Part shown: piece by piece, positions 52,990 to 62,281 of the stretch | Layout of the letters: each line of letters starts with the position of its first letter | Position numbering within the stretch: the stretch's first letter is position 1 | DNA from: Brevundimonas sp. SH203 | GTDB taxonomy: Bacteria > Pseudomonadota > Alphaproteobacteria > Caulobacterales > Caulobacteraceae | Direction of reading: 5' to 3' | NCBI RefSeq assembly: GCF_002157625.1 | Contig: NZ_BDMM01000002.1 | Span: forward strand, 372,001 to 436,000 | Length of the DNA stretch: 64,000 bases | Program-made: the position numbers and the translations under genes | Notes under the pieces: generated by a model | The model's input: the letters and a program-made list of their open reading frames with translations, nothing else | Database searches by the model: none | Told to the model about the DNA's origin: nothing

Positions 52990-53961
52990 ATGGCGGGCAT
53001 AGAGCTTTACGCGCCGCGCCAGCCGCGCGTCCGGCGGACCTGGACGGCCGCCGCGCTGATCCTGGCCGTGGTCTTCATCGCCCTGGGTCAGACCCTGACC
53101 GTCATACCCGCCGTGCTGCTGGGCTGGGTTTCGCTGCAGGGCCAGGATCAGGGCCAGAATCAGGGATGGGGCGCGATGGCCTATACCCTGTTCGGGTTCG
53201 CCTTCATCGCCCTGATCACCGTCGCTTGGGTCCGGTTGTTCGAGCGTCGCGGACTGGACGCGATCGGGTTCAACGGTCTCGGGTTGAAGCGTTTCGCCCA
53301 AGGCTATGGTCTGGGGCTGGCGGCTCTGCTCGCGGTCGTCGGCGTGATCGCCCTGTTCGGCGGCTATCGGATCGAGAGCGGGGGTGCATTCGCGACGGCG
53401 AATGTCGTCGGCGCCCTTCTGCCGATCCTGGTCCTGATGGCCGGTTTCGTGGTCCAGGGTTCGACCGAGGAGATCGTCACGCGCGGCTGGCTGATGCAGG
53501 TCATCGCCTCGCGCCACGGACTGGGCTGGGGCATCGGCCTGAGTTCGGCCCTGTTTGGTCTGCTCCATGCGAGCAACATCAAGCCGTCGCCGGAACTGGC
53601 CGTCGGGGTCTTCAATGTCGTGTTGTTCGGCGTGATGATCGGCCTCTACGCTGCGCGCCAGGGGTCGCTGTGGGGCGTGTGCGGTTGGCACGCGGCCTGG
53701 AACTGGCTGCTGGGCCTGGGCTTCGGGCTGGAGGTGTCGGGGCAGGTGATCGACACGCCGCCGCTGATCGTCGATCTGGCCGACCGGGCAGGCGCGCCCT
53801 GGTGGCTGACCGGCGCCGCCTTCGGACCCGAAGGCAGCGTGGTCACGACCGCCATGCTGGTGATCGCCGCCGTCGTGCTGGCCCTGCGCTGGCGCAGCCG
53901 GGACTATGGCGTGGTCGTGGAAGCCGCCACGCCGGTTGTCGTGGAAAAAGCGCCGGCCTAG
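52990..53961 (+). CDS. CPBP-family intramembrane metalloprotease
   Basis: 323 residues with about eight hydrophobic segments. The CPBP motifs are present: [10 protein letters not shown] (double Glu and Arg) near 164, LFGLLHASN and GWHAAWNW, which supply the catalytic Glu and His. In bacteria these enzymes include self-immunity proteins and prenyl-protein type proteases; the substrate is unknown. A Gln/Gly-rich loop ([11 protein letters not shown]) is unusual. Its stop overlaps the convergent uvrA stop by 4 bases. Confidence 0.87.
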   Translation: MAGIELYAPRQPRVRRTWTAAALILAVVFIALGQTLTVIPAVLLGWVSLQGQDQGQNQGWGAMAYTLFGFAFIALITVAWVRLFERRGLDAIGFNGLGLKRFAQGYGLGLAALLAVVGVIALFGGYRIESGGAFATANVVGALLPILVLMAGFVVQGSTEEIVTRGWLMQVIASRHGLGWGIGLSSALFGLLHASNIKPSPELAVGVFNVVLFGVMIGLYAARQGSLWGVCGWHAAWNWLLGLGFGLEVSGQVIDTPPLIVDLADRAGAPWWLTGAAFGPEGSVVTTAMLVIAAVVLALRWRSRDYGVVVEAATPVVVEKAPA

Positions 53962-56900
53962 GCCGACGCCTTCGCCTTCTTGCGAGCGGGTTTGGCGTCT
54001 GAACCGCCCAGAGCCGCGACGCGGGCCTTGCGGCGCTCCTCGTGCCGGTCCAGCACCTCTTTCAGGTATTTGCCGGTCCAGCTGGCGGTGTTGGCGGCCA
54101 CCTGTTCGGGCGTGCCGACCGCGACGATCTCGCCGCCGCCGTCGCCGCCTTCGGGACCGAAGTCCAGCAGATAGTCGGCGACCTTGATGACATCGAGATT
54201 GTGCTCGATCACGACGATGGTGTTACCCGCCTCGACCAGTTCCTGAAGCACCTCCAGCAGTTTGCGCGTGTCCTCGAAGTGCAGGCCGGTGGTCGGCTCG
54301 TCGAGGATATAGAGGGTGCGGCCCGTGGCGCGTTTCGACAGCTCCTTGGACAGTTTGACCCGCTGGGCCTCGCCGCCCGACAGGGTGGTGGCGGGCTGGC
54401 CGACCTTGACGTAGCCCAGTCCCACCCGCTCCAGCGTCAGCATCTTGTCGCGGATCGGCGGCACGGCCTTGAAGAAGCTGGCGGCCTCTTCGACCGTCAT
54501 GTCCAGCACGTCACTGATGGACTTGCCCTTGAACACGATCTCCAGCGTCTCGCGATTGTAGCGTTTGCCCTTGCAGACGTCGCAGGTGACATAGACGTCG
54601 GGCAGGAAGTGCATCTCGATCTTGATGACGCCGTCGCCCTGACACGCCTCGCAGCGGCCGCCCTTGACGTTGAAGCTGAACCGGCCGGGGCCATAGCCGC
54701 GCGCCTTGGATTCCGGCAGGCCGGCATACCAGTCGCGGATGGGGCCGAAGGCGCCGGTGTAGGTGGCGGGGTTAGAACGCGGGGTGCGGCCGATCGGCGA
54801 CTGGTCGATGTCGATGACCTTATCGAAATGCTCCAGCCCCTCGATCCGGTCGAAGGGGGCGGGGGCCTCGGACGCATTGTTCAGGCGGCGCGCGGCGGCT
54901 TTGTATAGGGTCTCGATGGTGAAGGTTGACTTGCCGCCGCCCGAGACCCCGGTGATGCAGGTGAAGACGCCGACCGGGATTTCGCCCGTCACATTCTTCA
55001 GATTGTTGCCGCTGGCGCCGGAAATCTTCAGCATCCGCTTGCGGTTGATCGGACGGCGGCCCTCGGCGGGGATTTCGATCTCGCGTGCGCCGGTCAGATA
55101 TTTTCCGGTCAGGGAGTTGGGATTGGCCATGACCTGTTCCGGCGTGCCCTCGGCGCAGACCGTGCCGCCGTGAACGCCCGCCGCCGGTCCCATGTCGATG
55201 ACATAGTCGGCGGTCAGGATGGCCTCTTCGTCATGCTCGACCACCAGGACGGAGTTGCCCAGGTCGCGTAAGCCTTTCAGGCTTTCCAGCAGGCGGGTGT
55301 TGTCGCGCTGGTGCAGGCCGATGGATGGTTCGTCCAACACATAGAGGACGCCGGTCAGGCCCGAACCGATCTGCGACGCCAGACGGATGCGCTGGCTCTC
55401 GCCGCCCGACAGGGTGCCGGACGACCGCGACAGGTTCAGATAGTCCAGCCCGACATTGTTCAGGAACCGCAGTCGGTCGCAGATCTCCTTCAGGATGCGC
55501 CGGGCGATCTCCATCTGTTTTTCGGACAGGCTCTCTTCCAGCGTCGAGAACCACAGATAGGCCTTGGAGATCGACAGGGTGGAGATGTCGGCGATGTCCT
55601 CGCCCCCGACCTTGACCGCCAGGGCCTCGGGCTTCAGCCGCTTGCCGTGGCAGGCGTCGCATGGGGTCTCGGACTGATAGCGGCCCAGCTCCTCGCGCAC
55701 CCAGGCGCTGTCGGTCTCGCGCCAGCGGCGTTCCAGGTTCGGCAGCACGCCCTCGAACGGCTTGGACACCTCATATTTGCGGGCGTTGTCGTCATAGGTG
55801 AATTTGATCTTTTCGGCGCCGGTTCCGTACAGGATGGCCTTGTGCGCCTGGGCCGGAAGATCGCGCCATGCGACATCCATCGAGAAGCCGTAGTGGGTCG
55901 AAAGCGACTGAAGCGTCTGGGTGTAGAGCGGCGACGGCCCGCGCGCCCAGGGCGCGACCGCCCCGCCGTGCAGGGTCTTGTCTCGATCCGGGATCACCAG
56001 ATCGGCGTCGAAGGCCAGTTTGACGCCCAGCCCGTCGCAGACCGGACAGGCGCCGAACGGATTGTTGAACGAGAACAGCCGCGGCTCGATCTCGGCGATG
56101 GTGAAACCGGACACCGGACAGGCGAAACGCTCTGAAAAGACCAGGGTGCGGGGCGCGGTCTCGCCCTCATTGGTGGACGCCCATTCCGCCGTCGCCAGAC
56201 CGTCGGCCAGACCCAGCGCGGTCTGAAGACTGTCGGCGTAGCGGCCTTCCTGATCCGGCTTGGTGACGATCCGGTCCACCACGATGTCGATGTCGTGCTT
56301 GAACTTCTTGTCCAGCGTCGGGGCTTCGTCGATGGGATAGAACTGGCCGTCGATCTTCAGGCGCTGAAAGCCCTGACGCTGCCATTCGGCGATCTCTTTC
56401 CGGTATTCGCCCTTTCGGCCGCGCACGACGGGGGCCAGCAGCAGGATGCGCTCGCCGTCGGGCAGGGCGGTCAGTTTGTCGACCATCTGGCTGATGGTCT
56501 GGCTCTCGATGGGCAGGCCGGTCGCGGGCGAATAGGGCACGCCCACCCGCGCCCACAACAGGCGCATATAGTCGTGAATCTCCGTCACCGTGCCGACGGT
56601 CGAGCGCGGGTTCTTGGATGTGGTCTTCTGTTCGATGGAGATGGCCGGGGACAGGCCCTCGATCAGGTCCACGTCCGGCTTGCCCATCAGCTCCAGAAAC
56701 TGGCGCGCATAGGCCGACAGGCTCTCGACATAGCGGCGCTGGCCCTCGGCGTAGATGGTGTCAAAGGCCAGGGACGACTTGCCCGACCCCGACAGGCCGG
56801 TCATCACCACCAGCTGTTCGCGCGGAATATCCAGGTCCACGCCCTTGAGATTATGCTCGCGGGCGCCGCGAACGCGGATGAAGTTGTGCTTTTCGGTCAT
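53958..56900 (-). CDS. uvrA: Excinuclease ABC subunit A
   Basis: 980 residues, starting [17 protein letters not shown]. Both ABC modules are intact: Walker [10 protein letters not shown] near 34 and GVSGGGKST in the second half, with [14 protein letters not shown] and [15 protein letters not shown] signatures. The second zinc site ([16 protein letters not shown]) is complete; the first keeps only some Cys (ACPVSGF, ACPVCDG), as in other alphaproteobacteria. UvrA finds lesions and loads UvrB. ATG 56900 is used over an open upstream extension. A LexA box lies 80 bases upstream. Confidence 0.97.
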   Translation of the reverse strand: MTEKHNFIRVRGAREHNLKGVDLDIPREQLVVMTGLSGSGKSSLAFDTIYAEGQRRYVESLSAYARQFLELMGKPDVDLIEGLSPAISIEQKTTSKNPRSTVGTVTEIHDYMRLLWARVGVPYSPATGLPIESQTISQMVDKLTALPDGERILLLAPVVRGRKGEYRKEIAEWQRQGFQRLKIDGQFYPIDEAPTLDKKFKHDIDIVVDRIVTKPDQEGRYADSLQTALGLADGLATAEWASTNEGETAPRTLVFSERFACPVSGFTIAEIEPRLFSFNNPFGACPVCDGLGVKLAFDADLVIPDRDKTLHGGAVAPWARGPSPLYTQTLQSLSTHYGFSMDVAWRDLPAQAHKAILYGTGAEKIKFTYDDNARKYEVSKPFEGVLPNLERRWRETDSAWVREELGRYQSETPCDACHGKRLKPEALAVKVGGEDIADISTLSISKAYLWFSTLEESLSEKQMEIARRILKEICDRLRFLNNVGLDYLNLSRSSGTLSGGESQRIRLASQIGSGLTGVLYVLDEPSIGLHQRDNTRLLESLKGLRDLGNSVLVVEHDEEAILTADYVIDMGPAAGVHGGTVCAEGTPEQVMANPNSLTGKYLTGAREIEIPAEGRRPINRKRMLKISGASGNNLKNVTGEIPVGVFTCITGVSGGGKSTFTIETLYKAAARRLNNASEAPAPFDRIEGLEHFDKVIDIDQSPIGRTPRSNPATYTGAFGPIRDWYAGLPESKARGYGPGRFSFNVKGGRCEACQGDGVIKIEMHFLPDVYVTCDVCKGKRYNRETLEIVFKGKSISDVLDMTVEEAASFFKAVPPIRDKMLTLERVGLGYVKVGQPATTLSGGEAQRVKLSKELSKRATGRTLYILDEPTTGLHFEDTRKLLEVLQELVEAGNTIVVIEHNLDVIKVADYLLDFGPEGGDGGGEIVAVGTPEQVAANTASWTGKYLKEVLDRHEERRKARVAALGGSDAKPARKKAKASA

Positions 56901-56979
56901 GGAATCCGGGAACGCGGGGAGGGCCGGACGGCTCCGGCGCGACATCGCTATATGGGGATGAATCGCGGAATATAAGCAA

Positions 56980-56994
56980 GAACATTGTGGGAAC
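56980..56994. promoter_or_regulatory. LexA (SOS) box between uvrA and the toxin-antitoxin pair
   Basis: GAAC-ATTGTGG-GAAC (GTTC-N7-GTTC on the other strand) is a perfect alphaproteobacterial SOS box. It is 80 bases from the uvrA ATG on minus and 37 bases from the antitoxin ATG on plus, so it could govern either or both. Confidence 0.8.
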
Positions 56995-57030
56995 ATTGCG
57001 ACGTTCGGCCGGCTGGGTTATCGTCGCCGC

Positions 57031-57315
57031 ATGGCCGACGGGTTCGACATTCACCTGAACGAGGATCAGGCGCGGCGCCTGAAGGCGGCGGCCGAGGCCG
57101 CGGGCATGGAGCCGACCGTCTATGCACTACAGGCGCTGGAAGACGTGATCGGCGACATTGGCGTCGCAGGTGTAAGCGAATATCCGGCGGTCTGGGTCGC
57201 AGAAGATGAGGAACGCTGGGCGGAGTATGAGCGCACGGGCGTGACCATTCCGCTGGATGACGCGCTTCGTGACTTTCACGCCAATCTGGAGCGGCGACTG
57301 GCGGAGAAGGCGTGA
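57031..57315 (+). CDS. Antitoxin of a RelE/ParE-type pair
   Basis: 94 residues. The N-terminal part (FDIHLNEDQARRLKAAAEAAGMEPTVYALQALEDVI pattern) looks like a ribbon-helix-helix DNA-binding domain, and the C-terminal part is acidic and helical (VAEDEERWAEYERTG, ALRDFHANLERRLAEKA). It is translationally coupled to the toxin by a GTGA overlap. It resembles antitoxins of the ParD/RelB group. The start lies 37 bases after a LexA box. Confidence 0.85.
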   Translation: MADGFDIHLNEDQARRLKAAAEAAGMEPTVYALQALEDVIGDIGVAGVSEYPAVWVAEDEERWAEYERTGVTIPLDDALRDFHANLERRLAEKA

Positions 57316-57599
57316 ACTATCGGGTCAGGCTGCTGCCGCCCGCACGCAGCGATCTGATCCGTGTCTCGAACTTTCTGGCCGAGGTGTCGCCGGGCGCCGC
57401 CTTGCGCGCTGCGGATGTGCTGGACAAGGCGTTGAGAACCCTGGCGATGTTTCCAGAGCGCGCGCCCAAGAACCGGATCGGTGGTCGCGACATGATCGTC
57501 CGATTTGGGCAGGCCGGCTATGTCATTCGCTATCGTGTGGTTGGAGCGGACGTCATCGTCACGCGCATCTTCCACACTTTGGAAGATCGTTCCGCCTGA
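57312..57599 (+). CDS. RelE/ParE-family toxin
   Basis: 95 residues starting at GTG, of the compact RelE/ParE fold: RVRLLPPARSDLIRVSNFLAEVSP, a central helix (AADVLDKALRTLAMFPERAP), MIVRFGQAGYVIRYRVVGADVIVTRIFHTLEDR at the end. The final strands and the Arg/His positions fit ParE-type gyrase inhibitors or RelE nucleases, which cannot be separated by sequence. The gene overlaps its antitoxin by 4 bases. Confidence 0.9.
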   Translation: MNYRVRLLPPARSDLIRVSNFLAEVSPGAALRAADVLDKALRTLAMFPERAPKNRIGGRDMIVRFGQAGYVIRYRVVGADVIVTRIFHTLEDRSA

Positions 57600-57600
57600 T

Positions 57601-58095
57601 CTATTCCGGCGTCCAGGGCTGCGTCGGGCGGATGTAGCGTTCGCCCTTGACCAGCAGGACACTGTTGGCGTTGGCGACGCCCAGTTCCAGGCTTTCGGCG
57701 ATGCGGCGGGCGCGTTCGATGAAGTGTCTGGCGGCGACCGGCGGGCAGAGGTCGTCGGCCGTAGCGACGAAGATCTCCAGCCAGCGGTCGAAATGGCGCG
57801 CGTCGATGGGCAGGGGCAGGTGTTTGGGCATGGGACGGCCCTGATAGACGCCGGTGGACAGGGCGATGGACGACCAGAACAGCTTCATCTGGGCCAGATG
57901 CGGCCCCCAGTCCGTAATGCGCTCGGCGAAGATGGGACCGATCAGGCCGTCGTCGCGGACGCGGGCGTAGAAGCCTTCGACCAGGGTGTCGATCATGGCC
58001 TCGTCGATGCCGGTCTCGTCGCGCAATTGCTGAACGGCGGCTTCGCGGCGGGCGGCGGCGCCTGCGGCGTCCTCGATGCGGAAAGGCGTGGTCAT
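57601..58095 (-). CDS. Group III truncated hemoglobin
   Basis: 164 residues with the two-over-two globin pattern of group III: IDTLVEGFYARVRDDGLIGPIFAERI, WGPHLAQMKLFWSSIAL and RHFDRWLEIFVATAD, including the proximal His in RHFDRW and the distal-side Tyr/Trp set. Such proteins bind O2 or NO in microaerobic or nitrosative conditions. The start at 58095 (MTTPFRIEDA) is preferred over ATG 58131, which adds 12 unrelated residues. It is convergent with the toxin gene. Confidence 0.88.
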   Translation of the reverse strand: MTTPFRIEDAAGAAARREAAVQQLRDETGIDEAMIDTLVEGFYARVRDDGLIGPIFAERITDWGPHLAQMKLFWSSIALSTGVYQGRPMPKHLPLPIDARHFDRWLEIFVATADDLCPPVAARHFIERARRIAESLELGVANANSVLLVKGERYIRPTQPWTPE

Positions 58096-58242
58096 GAGGG
58101 TCAGATAGGACGCTGGATCGGGCCTGGCCATTGGACGTTCCGTCCCGGCTCACGCGGCCGTGTTCGTCGTCGGGCTTGCGCATCGCCCGATCTGGACCCA
58201 TCCTCCGTGTTCTGAAGCGTTTTTGCAGAAGGCCTGAAGACC

Positions 58243-58377
58243 ATGATCATCGCACTGGCAACCGGTTCCGCCCTGTCCGCCATGCTGCTCGTGATCCTTC
58301 ATGCCAATACGCCAAAGCCCAAGCGCGTCCCCGTCCGCGTTCGCGACATTCGACAAGGTCGCCGCACGGACATCTGA
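58243..58377 (+). CDS. Possible small membrane peptide overlapping the ABC-F start
   Basis: 44 residues: one hydrophobic helix (ALATGSALSAMLLVILHA) then a strongly basic tail (KPKRVPVRVRDIRQGRRTD). The frame differs from that of the ABC-F gene and overlaps its first 77 bases. AGAAGG lies upstream at long spacing. The composition suits a small membrane-associated peptide, but chance is not excluded. Confidence 0.28.
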   Translation: MIIALATGSALSAMLLVILHANTPKPKRVPVRVRDIRQGRRTDI

Positions 58378-59911
58378 GGGCGCCCCTCTCTTCGACAATC
58401 TGAGCCTGACGTTCGGGGCTGAGCGCACCGGCGTCGTCGGTCGCAATGGCGTGGGCAAGACCACCCTGCTGCATTTGCTCGCGGGTGAAATCGCGCCGGC
58501 CGAGGGCGCGGTCGCGCGATCCGGCGCGGTGGGGATGCTCCATCAACGCCACGATCCCGCACCTGGCGAGACGGCGGCCCGGACCCTCGGTGTGGACGAA
58601 CCGCTGGCGGTCGTGGCGCGGGTGCTGGCCGGCGAGGCGAGCGAGCGTGATCTGGAGGACGCCGACTGGACGCTGCAGGCGCGGCTGGACGAGGTCCTGG
58701 CCGATGTGGGGCTGGGCGGTCTGGCGCTGGATCGCCCCACGGCCAGTCTCAGCGGCGGAGAACAGACGCGACTACGGCTGGCGGCCCTGATGATGCAGCG
58801 GCCCGATCTGTTGCTGCTGGACGAACCCACCAACCATCTGGACGTCCAGGCGCGGGCGCAGGTGACGGAGGTGGTCGGGCGCTGGAAGGGCGGGGTGGTG
58901 GTCGTCAGCCATGATCGCGGCCTGCTGCGCCGCATGGACCGTATTCTGGAGGTGTCCAGTCTGGGCGTCCGCCTCCATGGCGGCGGCTACGACGCCTATG
59001 TCGCGCATCGGGCCGTGGAGCGGGAGGCCGCCGCGCGCGACCTGATCGAGGCCGAACGCGACCTGGCCCGGATCGGCGCCGAGATCCAGAGGCGGGCGGA
59101 GACCAAGGCCCGACGCGACGGGGCAGGACGGCGCAAGGCGTCCAGGGGCGACATGCCCAAGGTCCTGCTGGGCGCGCGGGCCGAGCGTGCGGAAAACAGC
59201 GGCGGCCGCGACCATCTGCTGGCCCAGCGACAGGCGGACCAGGCGCAGTCCGCCCTGGTCGAGGCGCGCTCGCGGGTGGAGCGGACCCGCACCCTGACCA
59301 TTCCCATGCCGCCCACGGGTCTGGCGGCGGGGCGCACGGTGTTGGCGCTGGACAGGGCGGTCTGGCGGGCGCCGGACGGGCGGGTCGTGGTCGGGCCCAT
59401 CGACCTGCAGATGGTCGGGCCGGAGCGGATGGCGGTCGCCGGGGCCAATGGCGCGGGCAAGACGACCCTGCTACGGCTGGCCGTGGGGGACCTGGAGCCC
59501 AGCGCGGGCCGGGTGGATCGACCGGCGCCCGCCGTCCTGCTGGATCAGGACGTCGCCTTGCTGAGGCCGGACGAGACGGTGATCGCGGCCTGGCGACGGT
59601 TGAACCCGGGCGGTTCGGACAATGACGCCCACGCCGCCCTGGCGCGCTTTCTGTTCCGCAACACGGCGGCCCATCGGTGCGTGGGCGAACTGTCGGGCGG
59701 CGAGCGGCTGAGGGCGGGTCTGGCCTGCGTCCTGACGGGAGTTTCGCCGCCGCAACTGCTGGTGCTGGACGAGCCGACCAACCACCTGGACATCGAATCC
59801 ATCGCGGCGGTGGAGGCGGCGCTGAACGCCTATGACGGCGCCCTGTTGGTCGTCAGCCACGACGCCGATTTTCTGTCCGCGCTGAACATCGACCGAACCC
59901 TGAGCCTTTAG
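58301..59911 (+). CDS. ABC-F family ATPase
   Basis: 536 residues with two ABC modules and no membrane segments: Walker A GRNGVGKTT, signature LSGGEQTRLRLAAL and LLLLDEPTNHLD in the first, and GANGAGKTT, LSGGERLRAGL and LLVLDEPTNHLD in the second. A charged, helical linker of about 90 residues joins them. ABC-F proteins bind the ribosome E-site and regulate translation or give antibiotic resistance. The start is uncertain within about 20 codons, as the first residues are Ser/Ala-rich. Confidence 0.9.
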   Translation: MPIRQSPSASPSAFATFDKVAARTSEGAPLFDNLSLTFGAERTGVVGRNGVGKTTLLHLLAGEIAPAEGAVARSGAVGMLHQRHDPAPGETAARTLGVDEPLAVVARVLAGEASERDLEDADWTLQARLDEVLADVGLGGLALDRPTASLSGGEQTRLRLAALMMQRPDLLLLDEPTNHLDVQARAQVTEVVGRWKGGVVVVSHDRGLLRRMDRILEVSSLGVRLHGGGYDAYVAHRAVEREAAARDLIEAERDLARIGAEIQRRAETKARRDGAGRRKASRGDMPKVLLGARAERAENSGGRDHLLAQRQADQAQSALVEARSRVERTRTLTIPMPPTGLAAGRTVLALDRAVWRAPDGRVVVGPIDLQMVGPERMAVAGANGAGKTTLLRLAVGDLEPSAGRVDRPAPAVLLDQDVALLRPDETVIAAWRRLNPGGSDNDAHAALARFLFRNTAAHRCVGELSGGERLRAGLACVLTGVSPPQLLVLDEPTNHLDIESIAAVEAALNAYDGALLVVSHDADFLSALNIDRTLSL

Positions 59912-59918
59912 GGCCGTG

Positions 59919-61496
59919 TCAGCCCCAGGCTTCGACCGTGCCCCGACGACGCACCATGGTCGGGGTGGGCAGTTGGACGCGGGGGTCCGCCTCGGCGCGG
60001 CCGAACAGCCAGCCCTGGCCATAGTCCACGCCGGCCGATTTCAGTTCGGCGGCGACCGCGTCCGTCTCGATCATCTCGCCGATGGTTTCCAGCTTCATCG
60101 AGCGGCACATTTCCACGATGCTGTGAACCAGGGTCTTGGATCGTTCTTCGGTCTGGACGTCGCGCACGATGGCGCCGTCGATCTTGACCGCATCCACCGC
60201 CATCTTGCGCAGATAGTCGAAGGCGGCGGCGCCGGCGCCGAAGTCGTCGATACAGACCTTGATGCCCGCCTCGCGCAGCCCGGACAGGCGACGATTGGCG
60301 GCCTCGATGTCCGCCACGGCCGAGGTTTCCGTGACCTCGACGATCAGGCGACGCCGCTCTTCCGACGCGCCGGCGGTCATGCGCAACAGCTGTTCGACAT
60401 AGTTGTCGTCGCCCAGAGACGCGCCCGAGACATTGATCGCCATCTTCAGCAGGCCGGCGCCCGGCTGGCGCATCCGTTTCAGCACCTTCTCGGCGACGGC
60501 CAGGTCGAAGGATTTGATCAGGTCCAGCTCTTCGGCCATGCGGATGGCGTCGGCGGGACCGCTGTCGGCCTTGAACCGCGCCAGGGCCTCGAAATGATGC
60601 ACCGCGCGCGAATCGAGGTTGACGATCGGCTGGTAGTGGACCTCGAAGTCGCGCGATTTCACCACGCTGCGGAAGCTCTCGGCCTCCTTGAAGGTGCGCT
60701 TCAGCGAGTCCGCGAAGGCGATCTGGGGATTGGCCAGGCCGTCGCCCTTCAGACAGCCTTCGATGGCGAAACGCATGGCGCGCAGCACGCACAGAGAGTC
60801 GGAACCGGCCGGCACCGGCGAGTTGAACGCCTCGGCGCCCAGCGACAGCCCCTCGGCGCGGCCCGCCTCGACGATCTCGGCGGCGATGTCGCGGCGATCG
60901 TTGGTGGGGCGCAACAGGGCGAAACGGGCGTTGGTCAGCTGGGCGGCGGCCGATCCCTCGACGGCGGCCGATTGCAGCGTGGCCTCGATGCGGCGGTTCA
61001 TACGATCCGCGATGTCGTCGCCGACGGCGTCCAGCCCCTTGATGTCCAGGAAGGACAGGGCGACATCCGGGTTGGCGTTCAGCACCCGGCCCGCGTCGCT
61101 CAGGAACTCGTCCGGCTTCATCAGCGGGCGGACTTCGACGTCGGGCGTGGCGAAGGCCGGACCTTCATAGGATATGGCGCACGAGACGGCCGGGGCCATC
61201 TGGGGCAGGACGAAGGCGCGGAACGACGCCCGCCGCACCCGGTCGGGGCCGGCCGTGACCAGTATGGGCGTCGGCGCAATCCGCACGCCCGACTTCATGT
61301 CCTTCACCGCCGCCAGAACCGTCGCTCCATCGTGCAGAAGATCGATGAGCGGCCGTCCGGTCCAGGTCGCGCCGGCGTCCTCGCCTGCCGCCGCGCCCGC
61401 GCCGATGGCGAAGACGACGACGCCGTTCGCGTCCACCTCGACCAGGGTGTCGGCGGATGCGAAGGCCAGGCCAAGAAGACGGGTCGTCAGCGACAT
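59919..61496 (-). CDS. EAL-domain protein with degenerate GGDEF-like region
   Basis: 525 residues, soluble. An N-terminal PAS-like region (VDANGVVVFAIGAGAAA, WTGRPLIDLLHD) is followed by a degenerate GGDEF-like stretch without an active-site motif, then an EAL domain from about 270. The EAL domain has EALARF, INVSGASL, VEVTETSAV, CIDDFGAGAA, VKIDGAIV and QGWLFG, so cyclic-di-GMP hydrolysis is plausible. It is next to flagellar genes, which suggests a role in motility control. It reads toward the flagellar genes' own strand and ends 7 bases after the ABC-F gene. Confidence 0.88.
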   Translation of the reverse strand: MSLTTRLLGLAFASADTLVEVDANGVVVFAIGAGAAAGEDAGATWTGRPLIDLLHDGATVLAAVKDMKSGVRIAPTPILVTAGPDRVRRASFRAFVLPQMAPAVSCAISYEGPAFATPDVEVRPLMKPDEFLSDAGRVLNANPDVALSFLDIKGLDAVGDDIADRMNRRIEATLQSAAVEGSAAAQLTNARFALLRPTNDRRDIAAEIVEAGRAEGLSLGAEAFNSPVPAGSDSLCVLRAMRFAIEGCLKGDGLANPQIAFADSLKRTFKEAESFRSVVKSRDFEVHYQPIVNLDSRAVHHFEALARFKADSGPADAIRMAEELDLIKSFDLAVAEKVLKRMRQPGAGLLKMAINVSGASLGDDNYVEQLLRMTAGASEERRRLIVEVTETSAVADIEAANRRLSGLREAGIKVCIDDFGAGAAAFDYLRKMAVDAVKIDGAIVRDVQTEERSKTLVHSIVEMCRSMKLETIGEMIETDAVAAELKSAGVDYGQGWLFGRAEADPRVQLPTPTMVRRRGTVEAWG

Positions 61497-61542
61497 GAGG
61501 CTATGTTGGCACGCGCGCGTTTAAAAAATCGGCAATGCCGGA

Positions 61543-61980
61543 TCAGGCCATGCGATTGAAGGCGACGGCGCGACCGTCGCCCTGGGCCGCGCGGCCGTCG
61601 GCGGCGTAGGCGGCCGCCGGAGTGCGGGCGGCGGTGACTTCCGCGGCGATGGTGCGGACCAGTCCCTCGGAAATCTGGCGGGCCGCCTCGACCGCGCGGG
61701 CGTGGGCGTTCAGCACGGCGTCGAAGACGCGCGTGGCCTCGACCAGCGCCTTGCGGTCATCCAGCGGGGCGTCGCGCAGCAGGTCGGGGTTGGCCTTCAC
61801 ATGGGCGGTGTCGCGCCGATACAGATTGGCCATCTCCTGGGTCTCGACCAGACCGGCCGCGACGTCCTGAGGCCGCCGGTCGGCGAAGGCCCGGGTTTCG
61901 GCCGACAGCCGATCCGTCAGCCGGCGGGTCAGGTCGATCAGCTGGCGCACGCGCGCCCTAGCCAGTTCGCTGTCGCTCAT
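61543..61980 (-). CDS. flbY: Flagellar protein FlbY (FlgN-like helical protein)
   Basis: 145 residues, almost all helical: SELARARVRQLIDLTRRLTDRLSAETRAFADRRPQDVA pattern, a conserved-looking LVETQEMANLYRRDTAHVKANP and a DDRKALVEATRVFDAVLNAHARAVEAARQ pattern. It resembles FlbY of the Caulobacter flgI operon, which is FlgN-like and may serve as an export chaperone. It overlaps the rod-binding gene by 4 bases. ATG 61980 is set by this overlap. Confidence 0.72.
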   Translation of the reverse strand: MSDSELARARVRQLIDLTRRLTDRLSAETRAFADRRPQDVAAGLVETQEMANLYRRDTAHVKANPDLLRDAPLDDRKALVEATRVFDAVLNAHARAVEAARQISEGLVRTIAAEVTAARTPAAAYAADGRAAQGDGRAVAFNRMA

Positions 61981-62279
61981 CGCCGTCCCTCCTGCATCTT
62001 CAGCATTTCGGACATGACCGGCCCGCTCAGGCCGATGCCGCCCGCCTTGACCGTCGTCTTGGCCATTTCGTCCAGCATGAAGCTGCGCCACGTCTCCTCG
62101 GCCTGGCCGCCGCCGAACAGGCCGTCGGTCGACAGGCCGTCGAACATCGGCTTCAGCATCTGCGAGATGAAGGTGGCCTCGAAGGCGCGGGCGGTGTCCT
62201 TGATCTTGTCGCGGTTGGCGGCGACGGGCGCGGCCGTGGTCGGGCGCAACAGGTCGGTTGAGACGGTCAGGTCGGTCAT
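61977..62279 (-). CDS. Rod-binding protein (FlgJ N-terminal domain, CheL-like)
   Basis: 100 residues matching the FlgJ N-terminal rod-binding domain without the peptidoglycan hydrolase part: KDTARAFEATFISQMLKPMFDGL, FGGGQAEETWRSFMLDEMAKTTVKAGGIGLSGPVMSEML pattern. Such single-domain proteins act in rod assembly. It starts 2 bases after flgI and overlaps flbY by ATGA, so all three form one operon. Confidence 0.9.
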   Translation of the reverse strand: MTDLTVSTDLLRPTTAAPVAANRDKIKDTARAFEATFISQMLKPMFDGLSTDGLFGGGQAEETWRSFMLDEMAKTTVKAGGIGLSGPVMSEMLKMQEGRR

Positions 62280-62281
62280 GC

